The position numbers and the translations under genes were made by a program. A stretch of DNA of 56,992 bases, from positions 1 to 56,992 of the forward strand of contig JAUXAP010000004.1 in the NCBI GenBank assembly GCA_030619865.1, read 5' to 3'. Under the pieces are notes generated by a model, which saw only the letters and a list, made by a program, of their open reading frames with translations, was not told the origin of the DNA and did no database searches. The stretch comes from Dehalococcoidia bacterium. Lineage in GTDB: Bacteria > Chloroflexota > Dehalococcoidia > Dehalococcoidales > JAUXAP01. Below are positions 9,516-19,563 of this stretch, in pieces (the stretch's first letter is position 1; every line of letters begins with the position of its first letter).

Positions 9516-11946
9516 AGCAGGCGATAGCCACCACCTTATCACCACTACCAAGCCTCATCAACCTCACTCCCTGAGTGCTCCTACCCTGAACGGTAATACC
9601 TTGTTTGGAGTCTTTTTCCTTCACTGGAGTACGGGTAACAATGCCATCAGCAGATATAATCATTATCTGTTGAGACTGAAAAACGACCTTAGCCCCAGTA
9701 ACCTTACCTGTTTGCTCAGTAATCTTAAAGGTTCTGATTCCACCGCCAGCCCGATGTTGCTGTGGATAGTTTTTAACTGGGGTGAGCTTACCGAAGCCAC
9801 CGCTGGTAACTATTAACAGGAAGGCATCGGGCTGAACAATATCCATACTAACCAGCCGGTCATCAGGGGCCAAGCGGATTCCCCTCACCCCACCACTGGT
9901 TCTAGAGCTAGCTCTTAACTCAGATACAGCAAACCTGATTGATTGTCCCTTTTGAGTCACTAATATGGTATCATCCTGCTTAGTAGCTAAACAGGCTGCC
10001 ACCAACTCATCCTCTGCCTCCAAATCCATAGCGATAAGTCCACTACTCCGCACTGAAGCAAATTTATCGGCAGCCGTCTTCTTTATTTCCCCTCGGCAAG
10101 TAGCCATCAATAAATAGCTCTCCGGGTGAAAATCAGTAAGGGCTACCATGGCTGTAACTGTCTCTTTCTCAGCAACCGGGAAGAGATTGACCACTGCCGT
10201 CCCTTTAGCTAACCGGGAGCTGTCAGGAGGGATTTCATAACACTTTATAGAGAAGACCCTGCCCCGATTAGTGAAGAACAGCAAGTTATCATGGGTATCA
10301 GTCACAGTAAGAAGCATCACTGCATCTTCTTCTCTGGTTGGCATACCCTTAATACCCTTGCCCCCACGATGTTGTGGCGAGTAAAGACGCGATGGCACCC
10401 TTTTGACAAACCCCCTATTACTGAGTGTCACCGCCACCCTTTGATGGGGAATAAGGTCTTCCTCACGGAATTCTGTCACTCCCTCCTCACTTATCTCGGT
10501 TCGCCGCGGGTCACTGTATTCAGACTTTAATTCATCTACGTCTTCTTTTATCAGCACAAGTATCCTCTTAGGATTAGCCAGCAGGTCTTCCAGATAAGCA
10601 ATGGTTTTTAACACCTCGGTATACTCGTCAAGTATCTTGCGCCGCTCTAGATTAGCTAGTCGGCGTAATTGCATATCAAGGATAGCCTGTGCCTGGGCCT
10701 GGGATAAACTAAATTCGGCCATAAGGCTCTGGCGAGCTACCTCAGCCGTTTTAGATTTCCGAATAGTAGCAATCACCTTATCTATATTAGTTAAAGCAAT
10801 TTTGAGCCCTTCCAGGATATGTGCTCTCTGCTTAGCCCCTTTCAGCTCAAACCGAGATCGCCGAGTGATAACCTCCCGGCGGAAATTTATATAATACTGA
10901 AGCGCCTCTTTAAGGCTAATCACTTGAGGTTGACCATCAACCAGAGCCAGCATGTTAGCGAAGAAGGCTGATTGCATTGAGGTATATTTATACAGGTTGT
11001 TGAGCACCTGCTGCGACTGAGCTTCCCGCCTCAACTCAATGACAATACGCATCCCCTGACGGTCTGACTCATCACGGAGTTCACTGATTCCCCCAATCTT
11101 CTTATCCTTGACCAGTTCAGCTATTCTCCCCACCAAAGCCGCCTTATTCACTTGATAAGGAAGCTCAGTAATCACTATTTGGCGATGTCCAGTCCCTGAG
11201 GCACTCACCAAATGAGCCTTAGCCCTTACTACTATCCTGCCATGTCCGGTAGCATAAGCATTCTTAATCCCTTCCTGCCCCAGGATGATGCCAGCAGTAG
11301 GGAAATCAGGCCCTTTAATAAACTGGGTAAGTTCATCAATCGTAGCTTCAGGGTTATCAATAAGGTAGGAGATTGCGTCACATACTTCACCTAGGTTATG
11401 CGGAGGAATATTGGTCGCCATTCCCACTGCAATTCCAGAGCTACCATTAACCAGTAAATTGGGTAACCGCGTGGGTAGAACTGAAGGCTCCTTAAGGCTA
11501 TCATCAAAGTTGGGCATAAAGTCAACGGTATTCTTATCAATGTCAACCAACATTTGTTCAGCAATGCGAGACAGGCGCGCCTCAGTGTAACGCATAGCTG
11601 CTGGAGGGTCATTATCCACACTGCCAAAATTGCCCTGCCCATCAACCAGTACATATCGCATAGAGAAATCCTGTGCCATACGCACCATCGCATCATAAAC
11701 AGAGGCATCACCATGAGGATGGTATTTACCTAACACCTCACCAACGATACGGGCACTCTTCTTATGAGAGGTGGTATGCTTAAGCCCCAGTCCATCCATA
11801 GCATAAAGAATTCGCCGGTGTACCGGCTTTAACCCATCTCGCACATCGGGTAAGGCACGAGAAACGATGACGCTCATCGCGTAGTCAAGATAAGAGCTTC
11901 TCATCTCATCTTCTATATTTACCGGTTTAACTGTGCCTGAAATCAA
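9508..11946 (-). CDS. gyrA: DNA gyrase subunit A
   Basis: [50 protein letters not shown]-type motif, C-terminal beta-pinwheel repeats; TTG start. Confidence 0.97.
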   Translation of the reverse strand: MISGTVKPVNIEDEMRSSYLDYAMSVIVSRALPDVRDGLKPVHRRILYAMDGLGLKHTTSHKKSARIVGEVLGKYHPHGDASVYDAMVRMAQDFSMRYVLVDGQGNFGSVDNDPPAAMRYTEARLSRIAEQMLVDIDKNTVDFMPNFDDSLKEPSVLPTRLPNLLVNGSSGIAVGMATNIPPHNLGEVCDAISYLIDNPEATIDELTQFIKGPDFPTAGIILGQEGIKNAYATGHGRIVVRAKAHLVSASGTGHRQIVITELPYQVNKAALVGRIAELVKDKKIGGISELRDESDRQGMRIVIELRREAQSQQVLNNLYKYTSMQSAFFANMLALVDGQPQVISLKEALQYYINFRREVITRRSRFELKGAKQRAHILEGLKIALTNIDKVIATIRKSKTAEVARQSLMAEFSLSQAQAQAILDMQLRRLANLERRKILDEYTEVLKTIAYLEDLLANPKRILVLIKEDVDELKSEYSDPRRTEISEEGVTEFREEDLIPHQRVAVTLSNRGFVKRVPSRLYSPQHRGGKGIKGMPTREEDAVMLLTVTDTHDNLLFFTNRGRVFSIKCYEIPPDSSRLAKGTAVVNLFPVAEKETVTAMVALTDFHPESYLLMATCRGEIKKTAADKFASVRSSGLIAMDLEAEDELVAACLATKQDDTILVTQKGQSIRFAVSELRASSRTSGGVRGIRLAPDDRLVSMDIVQPDAFLLIVTSGGFGKLTPVKNYPQQHRAGGGIRTFKITEQTGKVTGAKVVFQSQQIMIISADGIVTRTPVKEKDSKQGITVQGRSTQGVRLMRLGSGDKVVAIACFS

Positions 11947-11960
11947 TTTGCATTAACCTC

Positions 11961-12782
11961 CTATTCTTCGTCATTAGTACTTTCATCATCAATGTCAGGA
12001 GACTCTTCACGAAATACCTCTGTCTCCTCTCCACCTATTATGGTATAGCCGGGCTCCTCAGGTAATGCCCCCTCATACTCCAACTCACGCCTAATTATTC
12101 TATCACCAACATAAGGTCGAAGACCCCCAAACCCCTTTAAGGGGAAGGAAAGTAGCCCTGCCTGACTCGAGTCCTGATATACCTCTCTAATAATGACAGT
12201 TATCATCTCTTCTGTTGCGCTGACGATAGCTGCGGTATACTCATTGCCCCCCTTCATTAATTTAATAAGTCGCTGCCCATGCTTGGGTTCGACCTGTCCC
12301 AAATACTCCCCGCGGCAATTCTCCACTATCAAATTAGGCCCGTCTATCTTCAAATATACCCTATCACCAGCCACCGTTTTAGCCAGTATCTCCTGGGGCG
12401 CTAGGTGATGCAGGTTAATCACCCCAGCCTTCCCCATTTCCTCAATAAAATGCTGTGGCTCGACCTTACGAGAATCACCCTCTAAACTAACCAAGGCTTC
12501 CCCTAAATGGGATAACCGATGAAGATTTTTCTTAGCAATGGCATTGTAAGGGGCAAGTTCTAAAGCTCGGCTGTAGGCTTCCCTCGCCAGAGAGTATTCC
12601 CCTAGCTCCATATAGGCTCTACCCAAACGATTATAGGCATCGACATCATTAGGGAAGCTCTCTATTAGGCTCTTATTAGCCGCCACTGCCTCCCTCCACC
12701 GACCTTGCATAGCTAAGGCTATAGCCTGTTTGCTGGACCGACGTCTTAGCCTTGCCTGCTCCTCTTCCTGATATGATATCAT
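11961..12782 (-). CDS. TPR-repeat protein
   Basis: Tandem TPR (WREAVAANKSLIESFPNDVDAYNRLGRAYMELGEYSLAREAYSRALELAPYNAIAKKNL). Confidence 0.8.
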   Translation of the reverse strand: MISYQEEEQARLRRRSSKQAIALAMQGRWREAVAANKSLIESFPNDVDAYNRLGRAYMELGEYSLAREAYSRALELAPYNAIAKKNLHRLSHLGEALVSLEGDSRKVEPQHFIEEMGKAGVINLHHLAPQEILAKTVAGDRVYLKIDGPNLIVENCRGEYLGQVEPKHGQRLIKLMKGGNEYTAAIVSATEEMITVIIREVYQDSSQAGLLSFPLKGFGGLRPYVGDRIIRRELEYEGALPEEPGYTIIGGEETEVFREESPDIDDESTNDEE

Positions 12783-14003
12783 CTACTCTCCTCTTTCCAA
12801 CTCAAAAGCCTGGTGCAAAGCACGAACTGCATCCTTAACTCTATCTCCACTAATTATACAGGTTATTCTTATCTCCGAAGTAGTAATTAACTGGATGTTT
12901 ATATCTTTTTCACTGAGCACTCTAAACATCCTGGCCGCATAGCCGGGAGTATTTTGCATCCCCGGGCCGATAAGACTAACCGTACCCAACTTAGAATCGC
13001 TGACGCACTTTTTAGCCCCCATTGACTCAGCAATAGGTCTCACCAAACGTATTGCCTTACTCAACTGACTCCTAGCCACAGTAAAGGTTAAATCAGTGAT
13101 TTTCCCAAGGCCGGCATTCTGAACAATAGTATCTACACTGATACCTGCCTTAGCCAGAGACTCAAAAATAGCGGCAGCAATGCCAGGTCGGTCAGGAACA
13201 CCAACCACGGCTATCTTTGCCACATTAAGGTCATGAGCTATACCCCTCACTTTATTTCGCACTTCCATAGATGCTCCTCCATAAATTAATGTACCCGAAC
13301 TTTGAGTGAAGCTAGAGGCTACCAAAATAGGAATATTAAATAGCTCCCCCAGCTCAACCGCCCGGGGGTGCATCACCCTAGCCCCATAGCTTGCCAGCTC
13401 CATCATCTCTTCATAGCCAATCTCTGATAGCCGTTGTGCCTCAGGAACAAGGCGCGGGTCAGCGGTATAGACACCCTCAACATCAGTGTATATCTGGCAT
13501 ATTTCCGCCCCCAAGCTAGCTGCCAGAGCTACGGCTGTAGTATCAGAACCACCCCGCCCTAAGGTGGTTATATTCATCTCCTCAGTAACCCCCTGAAAGC
13601 CAGCCACAATGACAATATTCCCCTTATCTAACTCTCTAATTATTCGCTCGGGGTCAACCTCCACAATACGAGCCTGGCTATAGACGGCATCGGTCCGTAT
13701 CCCAGCCTGGGCTCCACTAAGGCTAATCGCCTCATAACCCATAGCCTCCAGTGCCATCGTTAGCAAGGTGCTGGAAACAATCTCACCGGTGGACAAAAGA
13801 ACATCAAGCTCCCTGTTGTCAGGCTGCTTACTAACCTGGTAAGCCAGCTTGATTAGCTCATCGGTGGTATCCCCCATAGCCGAGACCACTACCACCACCT
13901 GGTCACCCTTATCCTTAGCCTGGGCTATGCGCTGAGCCACATTCTTAATCTTCTCCGCATCCGCCACCGACGAACCGCCATATTTTTGAACAATTAGCGC
14001 CAC
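12783..14003 (-). CDS. lysC: Aspartate kinase
   Basis: MALIVQKYGGSSVADAEKI, TTLGRGGSDTTAVALAA, two ACT regions. Confidence 0.96.
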   Translation of the reverse strand: MALIVQKYGGSSVADAEKIKNVAQRIAQAKDKGDQVVVVVSAMGDTTDELIKLAYQVSKQPDNRELDVLLSTGEIVSSTLLTMALEAMGYEAISLSGAQAGIRTDAVYSQARIVEVDPERIIRELDKGNIVIVAGFQGVTEEMNITTLGRGGSDTTAVALAASLGAEICQIYTDVEGVYTADPRLVPEAQRLSEIGYEEMMELASYGARVMHPRAVELGELFNIPILVASSFTQSSGTLIYGGASMEVRNKVRGIAHDLNVAKIAVVGVPDRPGIAAAIFESLAKAGISVDTIVQNAGLGKITDLTFTVARSQLSKAIRLVRPIAESMGAKKCVSDSKLGTVSLIGPGMQNTPGYAARMFRVLSEKDINIQLITTSEIRITCIISGDRVKDAVRALHQAFELERGE

Positions 14004-14009
14004 TTTTTA

Positions 14010-15200
14010 CTACATCCTTACTAGTCTACTCATAATAGTATATCCTGACTCAATAAAAAAGCCAGTATTTTTTGCCTCAGCCTCAGTGAATCTCCTCGCT
14101 CCGTTAGGGGTAAACCCCGCTCCCCACAGCATAAATGGGACGGGGTCATCAGTATGAGTCTGAATCTTGATCGGCGTTGAATGGTCGGGCATAATTAATA
14201 CCTGAAGGTCACCTGGTTGCCAACGGCGAAGCTGGTTAACGATTTCTCTATCCACTCTCTGGATAACCTCTACTTTATCATCAATTAAGCCAGCATGAGC
14301 CGCCTCATCCGTCGCTTCAACATGGATGACTACCAAATCATATTCTTTTAGTGCCACCAAGGCTCCGGCTGCCTGGGCGGTAAAATCATTGTCCATACCA
14401 TCTTTCACCCCCGGTATATCTAGCACCTCCATCTCTATAATTCGGGCCAAGCCCCGGATAATATCCACCGCCGATGTCACTGCCCCACTAAGACCATAAA
14501 TCTTTTTGAAAGCAGGTATATCAGACAACTGGCCACTGCCCCAGAAGAGCCATATCATTGTGGCTGGTATCTCACCTCGAGACCTCCGATCTACATTCAC
14601 CGGATGATTTTGGAGCACCGCTTCTGAGCGTTTCATCAGGTCTCGCAAGAGGTCGCTCCCCGGACCTTTGGGCAGAAAATCTTTTATCGATTTATTCGGG
14701 ATATCATGCGGGGGAGTACAAGTAGCCAAAAGGGTATCCTCTCGTCCTTTTATCTTGCAGATGTGCCGATAGCTGACGCCGGGGTAAAAGTGCACCGTAT
14801 CGCTACCCAGCTCCTCCTCTAGAGCAGCCACAAGCTGATGAGCCTCCTCAGTACTAATTTGACCCGAGTTAAAGCTCCACATTTTGCCGTCACGAACAGC
14901 GGTTAAATTGCAGCGGAAAACAGCGTCGCCAGCATCAATATTAATGCCCATGCCCCTGGCTTCAATAGCTGCCCGCGCTGGATAACGGACCGTTGGGTCA
15001 TAACCAAGTACTGATATACAGGCGCAGGAACTGCTAGGTTCCAACCCAGGTGGTATGGTGCGGATAAGTCCCAGAGTACTTTCCTGTGCCATAGCATCCA
15101 GATTTGGAGTTTGAGCCAGCTCCAGGCAGGTCTTGCTCCCACGCTCAGGTAGTGGCCAGCCAGAGGCACCATCAATTATCAAAACGCAATGTTTCATCAA
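14010..15200 (-). CDS. apgM: 2,3-bisphosphoglycerate-independent phosphoglycerate mutase (archaeal type)
   Basis: LIIDGASGWPLPERGSKTCLELAQTPNLDAMA, VIHVEATDEAAHAG, LIMPDHSTP. Confidence 0.92.
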   Translation of the reverse strand: MMKHCVLIIDGASGWPLPERGSKTCLELAQTPNLDAMAQESTLGLIRTIPPGLEPSSSCACISVLGYDPTVRYPARAAIEARGMGINIDAGDAVFRCNLTAVRDGKMWSFNSGQISTEEAHQLVAALEEELGSDTVHFYPGVSYRHICKIKGREDTLLATCTPPHDIPNKSIKDFLPKGPGSDLLRDLMKRSEAVLQNHPVNVDRRSRGEIPATMIWLFWGSGQLSDIPAFKKIYGLSGAVTSAVDIIRGLARIIEMEVLDIPGVKDGMDNDFTAQAAGALVALKEYDLVVIHVEATDEAAHAGLIDDKVEVIQRVDREIVNQLRRWQPGDLQVLIMPDHSTPIKIQTHTDDPVPFMLWGAGFTPNGARRFTEAEAKNTGFFIESGYTIMSRLVRM

Positions 15201-15261
15201 TTTCCACCACTAGTTTACAATAGTTGCCGAAGAGATTAAATCCACTTATAATACCAACTAT

Positions 15262-15339
<78 letters not shown>

Positions 15340-15345
15340 GTAATC

Positions 15346-16134
15346 TTATTTTTGAACCCTCTTCTTCGCCTCTTCCCAAAGAGCGTTTTGCTCATCAAAG
15401 GATAGTTCGCCAAAGTTCACCCCACGCTGGCGGCACACCTCCTCCATATAAGAGAAACGGCGGTAAAACCGCTTATTGGCCTCTCTCAGTGCTGCCTCTG
15501 AGTCAATCCCTACCCGGCGGGCAATGTTAGCCAGGGTAAAGAGCAAGTCGCCAAACTCTTGCGCTTTTCGTTCCTGACTTTCGGCTCGTTTAAGTTCACT
15601 AACCTCCTCAGCCAGCTTGTCAATAACACCGTCAATATCCTCCCAGTCAAAGCCAACCCGAGCCACCCGGCTTTGAACTCCTTGACTATAACTTAATGCC
15701 GGCAGTTGCTTGGGCACATTGTCCAGCATAGAGACATCAGCCCCCCTCTCCTTCTTCTTGAGAGCTTCCCAGTTAACCAGCACCTCCTCAGCATCCTTGA
15801 CCTTAAGTGAACCAAAGACATGGGGATGGCGTTGGATTAGCTTGGTGCTAATGTTTTTTATTACATCCCCTATCTCAAACTCGCCCGCCTCAGCCGCAAT
15901 CTGAGCATGGAGCACAATTTGCATCAGCAGGTCACCTAATTCCTCACCAAGCCTCTCTGTATCCCCCTCATCAAGAGTCTCCAGCACCTCATAGCACTCC
16001 TCCAGCAAATTATCTCGCAACGAGGCATGCGTCTGCTGCCTATCCCAAGGGCAACCATCAGGGGCTCGCAGTCTGGCAATAATATCCACCAGAGCAGCAA
16101 AGTTACTCAGGTCCTGTGATAAAGACAAAGCCAC
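15346..16134 (-). CDS. mazG: Nucleoside triphosphate pyrophosphohydrolase
   Basis: LRAPDGCPWDRQQTHASLRDNLLEECYEVLETLDEGD, EELGDLLMQIVLHAQIA. Confidence 0.95.
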   Translation of the reverse strand: MALSLSQDLSNFAALVDIIARLRAPDGCPWDRQQTHASLRDNLLEECYEVLETLDEGDTERLGEELGDLLMQIVLHAQIAAEAGEFEIGDVIKNISTKLIQRHPHVFGSLKVKDAEEVLVNWEALKKKERGADVSMLDNVPKQLPALSYSQGVQSRVARVGFDWEDIDGVIDKLAEEVSELKRAESQERKAQEFGDLLFTLANIARRVGIDSEAALREANKRFYRRFSYMEEVCRQRGVNFGELSFDEQNALWEEAKKRVQK

Positions 16135-16198
16135 CTCCTTATTACCTCAAATTATATAGGCTAGTCTGTAATTAGACAAATGAGGAAATTTCACCTTA

Positions 16199-16234
16199 GA
16201 TAGAGAGGGTAGATTTCTGATTCTACCCTCTATC
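16199..16234 (-). terminator. Hairpin downstream of SNase-like gene
   Basis: gatagagagggtag ... ctaccctctatc, near-perfect stem with 2-nt bulge; no strong T tract. Confidence 0.4.
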
Positions 16235-16267
16235 AATATCTAGCCAATCTCAGTAGCATTGAAGAAG

Positions 16268-16543
16268 TTACTGCCCATAGCCATACCGTATCATAATATC
16301 GTTAACGTTTGTGCTGTTTAGCCATACTTCTGCAAGAGTTCGCCCATATGAGTCAATAGCTACTTGTTCATAGGTGATACGCTTATTTGGAATGAGGCTT
16401 TCCAATATAGTCTTTGCTCGTTGCCCACGTGACGTGCTTATAGGTGGAGCGCTTACTCGAGTAAGGCGTATTCGGACCTCCGTGTTAGTGACAAATGTAT
16501 CACCGTCTATGACAAGAACACAGATTGCACTTTGTTTAACCAT
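16268..16543 (-). CDS. Small staphylococcal-nuclease-like (thermonuclease family) protein
   Basis: VIDGDTFVT...VRIRLTRVSAPPISTSRGQRAKTILESLI...DSYGRTLAEVWLN...NDIMIRYGYGQ. Confidence 0.7.
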   Translation of the reverse strand: MVKQSAICVLVIDGDTFVTNTEVRIRLTRVSAPPISTSRGQRAKTILESLIPNKRITYEQVAIDSYGRTLAEVWLNSTNVNDIMIRYGYGQ

Positions 16544-16616
16544 AATCCACCTCCCTTAATGCGAATTATACTATTCTAATAGGTAGTGTCAAGATATGGT
16601 TGGCAATACAATGAGC

Positions 16617-16637
16617 ATTTCGCAACAAGCTGAAATG
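16617..16637 (+). repeat. 21-bp dispersed element, copy C
   Basis: atttcgcaacaagctgaaatg. Confidence 0.6.
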
Positions 16638-16667
16638 GGGACCATCGTTAAAAAGGGAAATAGTTAG

Positions 16668-17648
16668 CTAATTTGGCAATATCGTCCCGATGAATTGCCT
16701 CTGCCCCCTTAAAAATTCAGCGGCAGACATAGCCCGTTTCCCCTCTGGTTGAACCTTCAAAACCCCTAAAATTCCATCCCCCGTACAGACGCCAAACGCA
16801 GCCCCTGAACACTCTGCGGCTGGAGCCAGAGTTACTACCTACCCTACATCGTAGGTCCTTTCCTCAGGTAAGGGCACTACCTCAATAATCTTAAGTCGCC
16901 TTCCCCTCCACTTGGTGTAACACCCTGGCCAGGGTTGGAAGGCACGCACCCGTCGCCATATCTCTACAGCCGGCAGATGCCAGTCAATCTCGCCTTCCCC
17001 CTTGGAAATCGGGCCACAATAGGTAGCCTCAGCTTCATTCTGAGGTTGGGGGGTGATCTCACCCCTTACCCAGCGAGGTAAAACTTCCAAGAGCAACTGA
17101 GCCGCTATCTGGGACAGCTTGGCGGTAAGGGCACCTGTGGTGTCCTGTGATGAAATGGGAATCTGTTCCTTGGCTAGTATAGGACCGGTATCCAAACCCT
17201 TGTCCATCAGCATAATGCTTACCCCAGTGAACTCATCGCCAGCCAGGATAGCCGCCGCCACCGGTGAGACTCCTCGAAATCTGGGTAGTAGAGAAGGGTG
17301 AATATTAATACACCCGTAACGAGGGATATCTAAAACCGACTGCGGCAAAATTTGGCCAAAGGCAGCCACTACTATAACATCAGGGTGAAAGTCAGCTAAT
17401 TGTGCCACCACCTCTGGCTTCTTAAAACTCACTGACTGCACTACTGGCAATTCCAAAGCTATTGCCGCTTTTTTCAATGGAGGAAAAACCAAGGGGCGTC
17501 CCCTGCCCGCCGGTTTATCAGGTTGAGTATAAACAGCAACCACCTCATACTGATTAAGAACGAGGCGCTCAAGAGAGGGGACAGCAAACTCAGGGGTACC
17601 CATAAAAATAACTCGCACTTTAAGCCTCCTCACACCAAATTCTAACAT
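16668..17648 (-). CDS. fmt: Methionyl-tRNA formyltransferase, interrupted by one in-frame TAG (16839-16841)
   Basis: N-terminal FMGTPEFAVPSLE, catalytic INIHPSLLPRFRG; after the TAG the same frame continues VVTLAPAAECSGAAFGVCTGDGILGVLKVQPEGKRAMSAAEFLRGQRQFIG, then TAG at 16668-16670. Likely true start is GTG at 17618. Confidence 0.9.
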
Positions 17649-17955
17649 TAAAAAGTTTTTTTTTATACTTTTTCCTTTTATATCTATGCTGAAATATCAG
17701 GGCAAAAAAAGAAGTCTAGCAGACTTTGTAAGGCAAAAGGGGGATTACAAACAGCCATCAATGGGCGCCAAAAACCTTGCCATTAAAAAAGCCCGGTAGT
17801 ATTCTAATGACATCCCTCTTGACCTCCTCCCTCCGCCTCAGTGAAGTCCGCTGGTCACCCCTGACCGCTAACTTAAAATGATATATCTATTTTACGATAT
17901 GACGCTGTAAATTTAAAAGGTTAATTTAAGTCAAACGGTAGGAGGGAGGAAATTA

Positions 17956-19317
17956 TTGGGACCTAGGTCAGCACAACAAATCTGGGAAACGGCCTTAGGT
18001 GAACTGCAAATCCAAGTCAACAAGGCAAACTACCGGACTTGGCTAAAAAAAACTGTAGGCTTGAGTTACCAAGACAATCAGTTTGTCGTAGGTGTACCCA
18101 ATACCTTCGTTGCCGAATATTTAGAGCAGAACCAGCGCTCTTTGATTGAAAAAGCACTCATCGGTCTTACTCACCAAGACATCAAAGTCCTTTTCCGCGT
18201 AGATGACAGACAGCAAAGTTCACCAAATAGTAACGGTGCTAGAGCCAGAGGTTACAAAAGGCAAGGAGACCCCTCCCAGACTCAGCAACCAAACCTCCCT
18301 TTATTTAATCCCAAGTACACCTTCGATTCCTTCATTGTTGGTAACTGCAATCGTTTAGCCCACGCTGCCGCTCTCGAGGTAGCTGAAAACCCGGGACATA
18401 GCTATAACCCACTATTTATATATGGGAAAATGGGATTAGGTAAGACACACTTGCTCCACGCTATTGGTCATGTAGCGCTGGCAAGCAATGTCCCGGTGCT
18501 CCATATTAGTGCTGAGCAGTTTACCAACGAGTTTATAACTGCTCTTAGGTACAAAAAAACAGAGGAATTCCGTAATAAATACAGAAATATTGATATGTTA
18601 CTGATTGATGACATTCAATTCATAAGTGGTAAAGGGCGGACAGGGGAAAGCTTTTTCCACACTTTCAATGAGTTACATAATGCCGACCGCCAGATTGTTA
18701 TTACCAGCGACCGTTCCCCTAAATCAATGACCCGATTAGAGGACCGCCTGCGCTCCCGCTTTGAATGGGGGTTAATTGCTGATATTCAACCGCCTGATTT
18801 TGAAACACGCCTAGCCATTTTGCAAACTAAGGCTAAACAGAATGGGATAAACATTGCCTTAGATGTCCTCGAGCTTATTGCCCACCGCATCCAGCAAAAC
18901 ATAAGGGAGCTGGAAGGTTCCCTGAACCGGGTTATTGCTTATACTAAGTTGGTTAGGGTTTCACTTACCCCTGAGTTAGCCGCTAAAGCACTTGAGGATA
19001 TAGTCAGTAAAGCTTCTAAAAGTGCTTCCCTCTCCCCCAATCTGGTGATGGAAGCCGTTGCTAACAGCTTCCAGCTATCTCTTGTAGATTTAAAAAGCCG
19101 CAAGAGAGATAAAGAAACTACCTTAGCCCGACAGGTAGCAATGTACCTTATCAGGCAGGAAACCAACTGCTCACTGGCTCAAATCGGCAAAGAGCTAGGG
19201 GACAGGGAGCCAATAACCGTTAGTCAGGCTTATAAGAAAATAGCCAGTGATATTGATTCCAACCCTGACCTAAGACACAGGCTGGCTGACATCCAACAAA
19301 AAATATATAAAAATTAA
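17956..19317 (+). CDS. dnaA: Chromosomal replication initiator protein
   Basis: NPLFIYGKMGLGKTHLLHAIGH, IDMLLIDDIQFISGKGRT, C-terminal domain IV ETTLARQVAMYLIRQ; TTG start with GGAGG. Confidence 0.97.
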   Translation: MGPRSAQQIWETALGELQIQVNKANYRTWLKKTVGLSYQDNQFVVGVPNTFVAEYLEQNQRSLIEKALIGLTHQDIKVLFRVDDRQQSSPNSNGARARGYKRQGDPSQTQQPNLPLFNPKYTFDSFIVGNCNRLAHAAALEVAENPGHSYNPLFIYGKMGLGKTHLLHAIGHVALASNVPVLHISAEQFTNEFITALRYKKTEEFRNKYRNIDMLLIDDIQFISGKGRTGESFFHTFNELHNADRQIVITSDRSPKSMTRLEDRLRSRFEWGLIADIQPPDFETRLAILQTKAKQNGINIALDVLELIAHRIQQNIRELEGSLNRVIAYTKLVRVSLTPELAAKALEDIVSKASKSASLSPNLVMEAVANSFQLSLVDLKSRKRDKETTLARQVAMYLIRQETNCSLAQIGKELGDREPITVSQAYKKIASDIDSNPDLRHRLADIQQKIYKN

Positions 19318-19563
19318 ACAGCGGGAAACTATAAATCCATATACTTCTGCCCAAGCTGTTCTCCCTACTCCCTATAAACGAATTATAAGCCACCTATACA
19401 CCGGCTAAAGTAACCTACCTTGACTGCCAGCTTGAATCTCTCTCCTCACCTTAAAATATGTCTTCACCTATTATTACTATTACTAATTTAAATAGATAGT
19501 TAGTATATGTATTAGTGTATAATAATATACACCATTAAGAGTTATAGTAAGGTTATTTAAAGG

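Noticed and set aside
16668-16841. Pyrrolysine insertion at the fmt TAG
   Set aside because: No pyl genes or CUA tRNA in the window and Fmt is not a methylamine methyltransferase; Gln-like replacement or an error fits better
17649-17955. Possible oriC next to dnaA
   Set aside because: No cluster of TTATCCACA-type DnaA boxes in 17649-17955 or 19318-19560; neighbours are fmt and obg, not dnaN; GC-skew not computed
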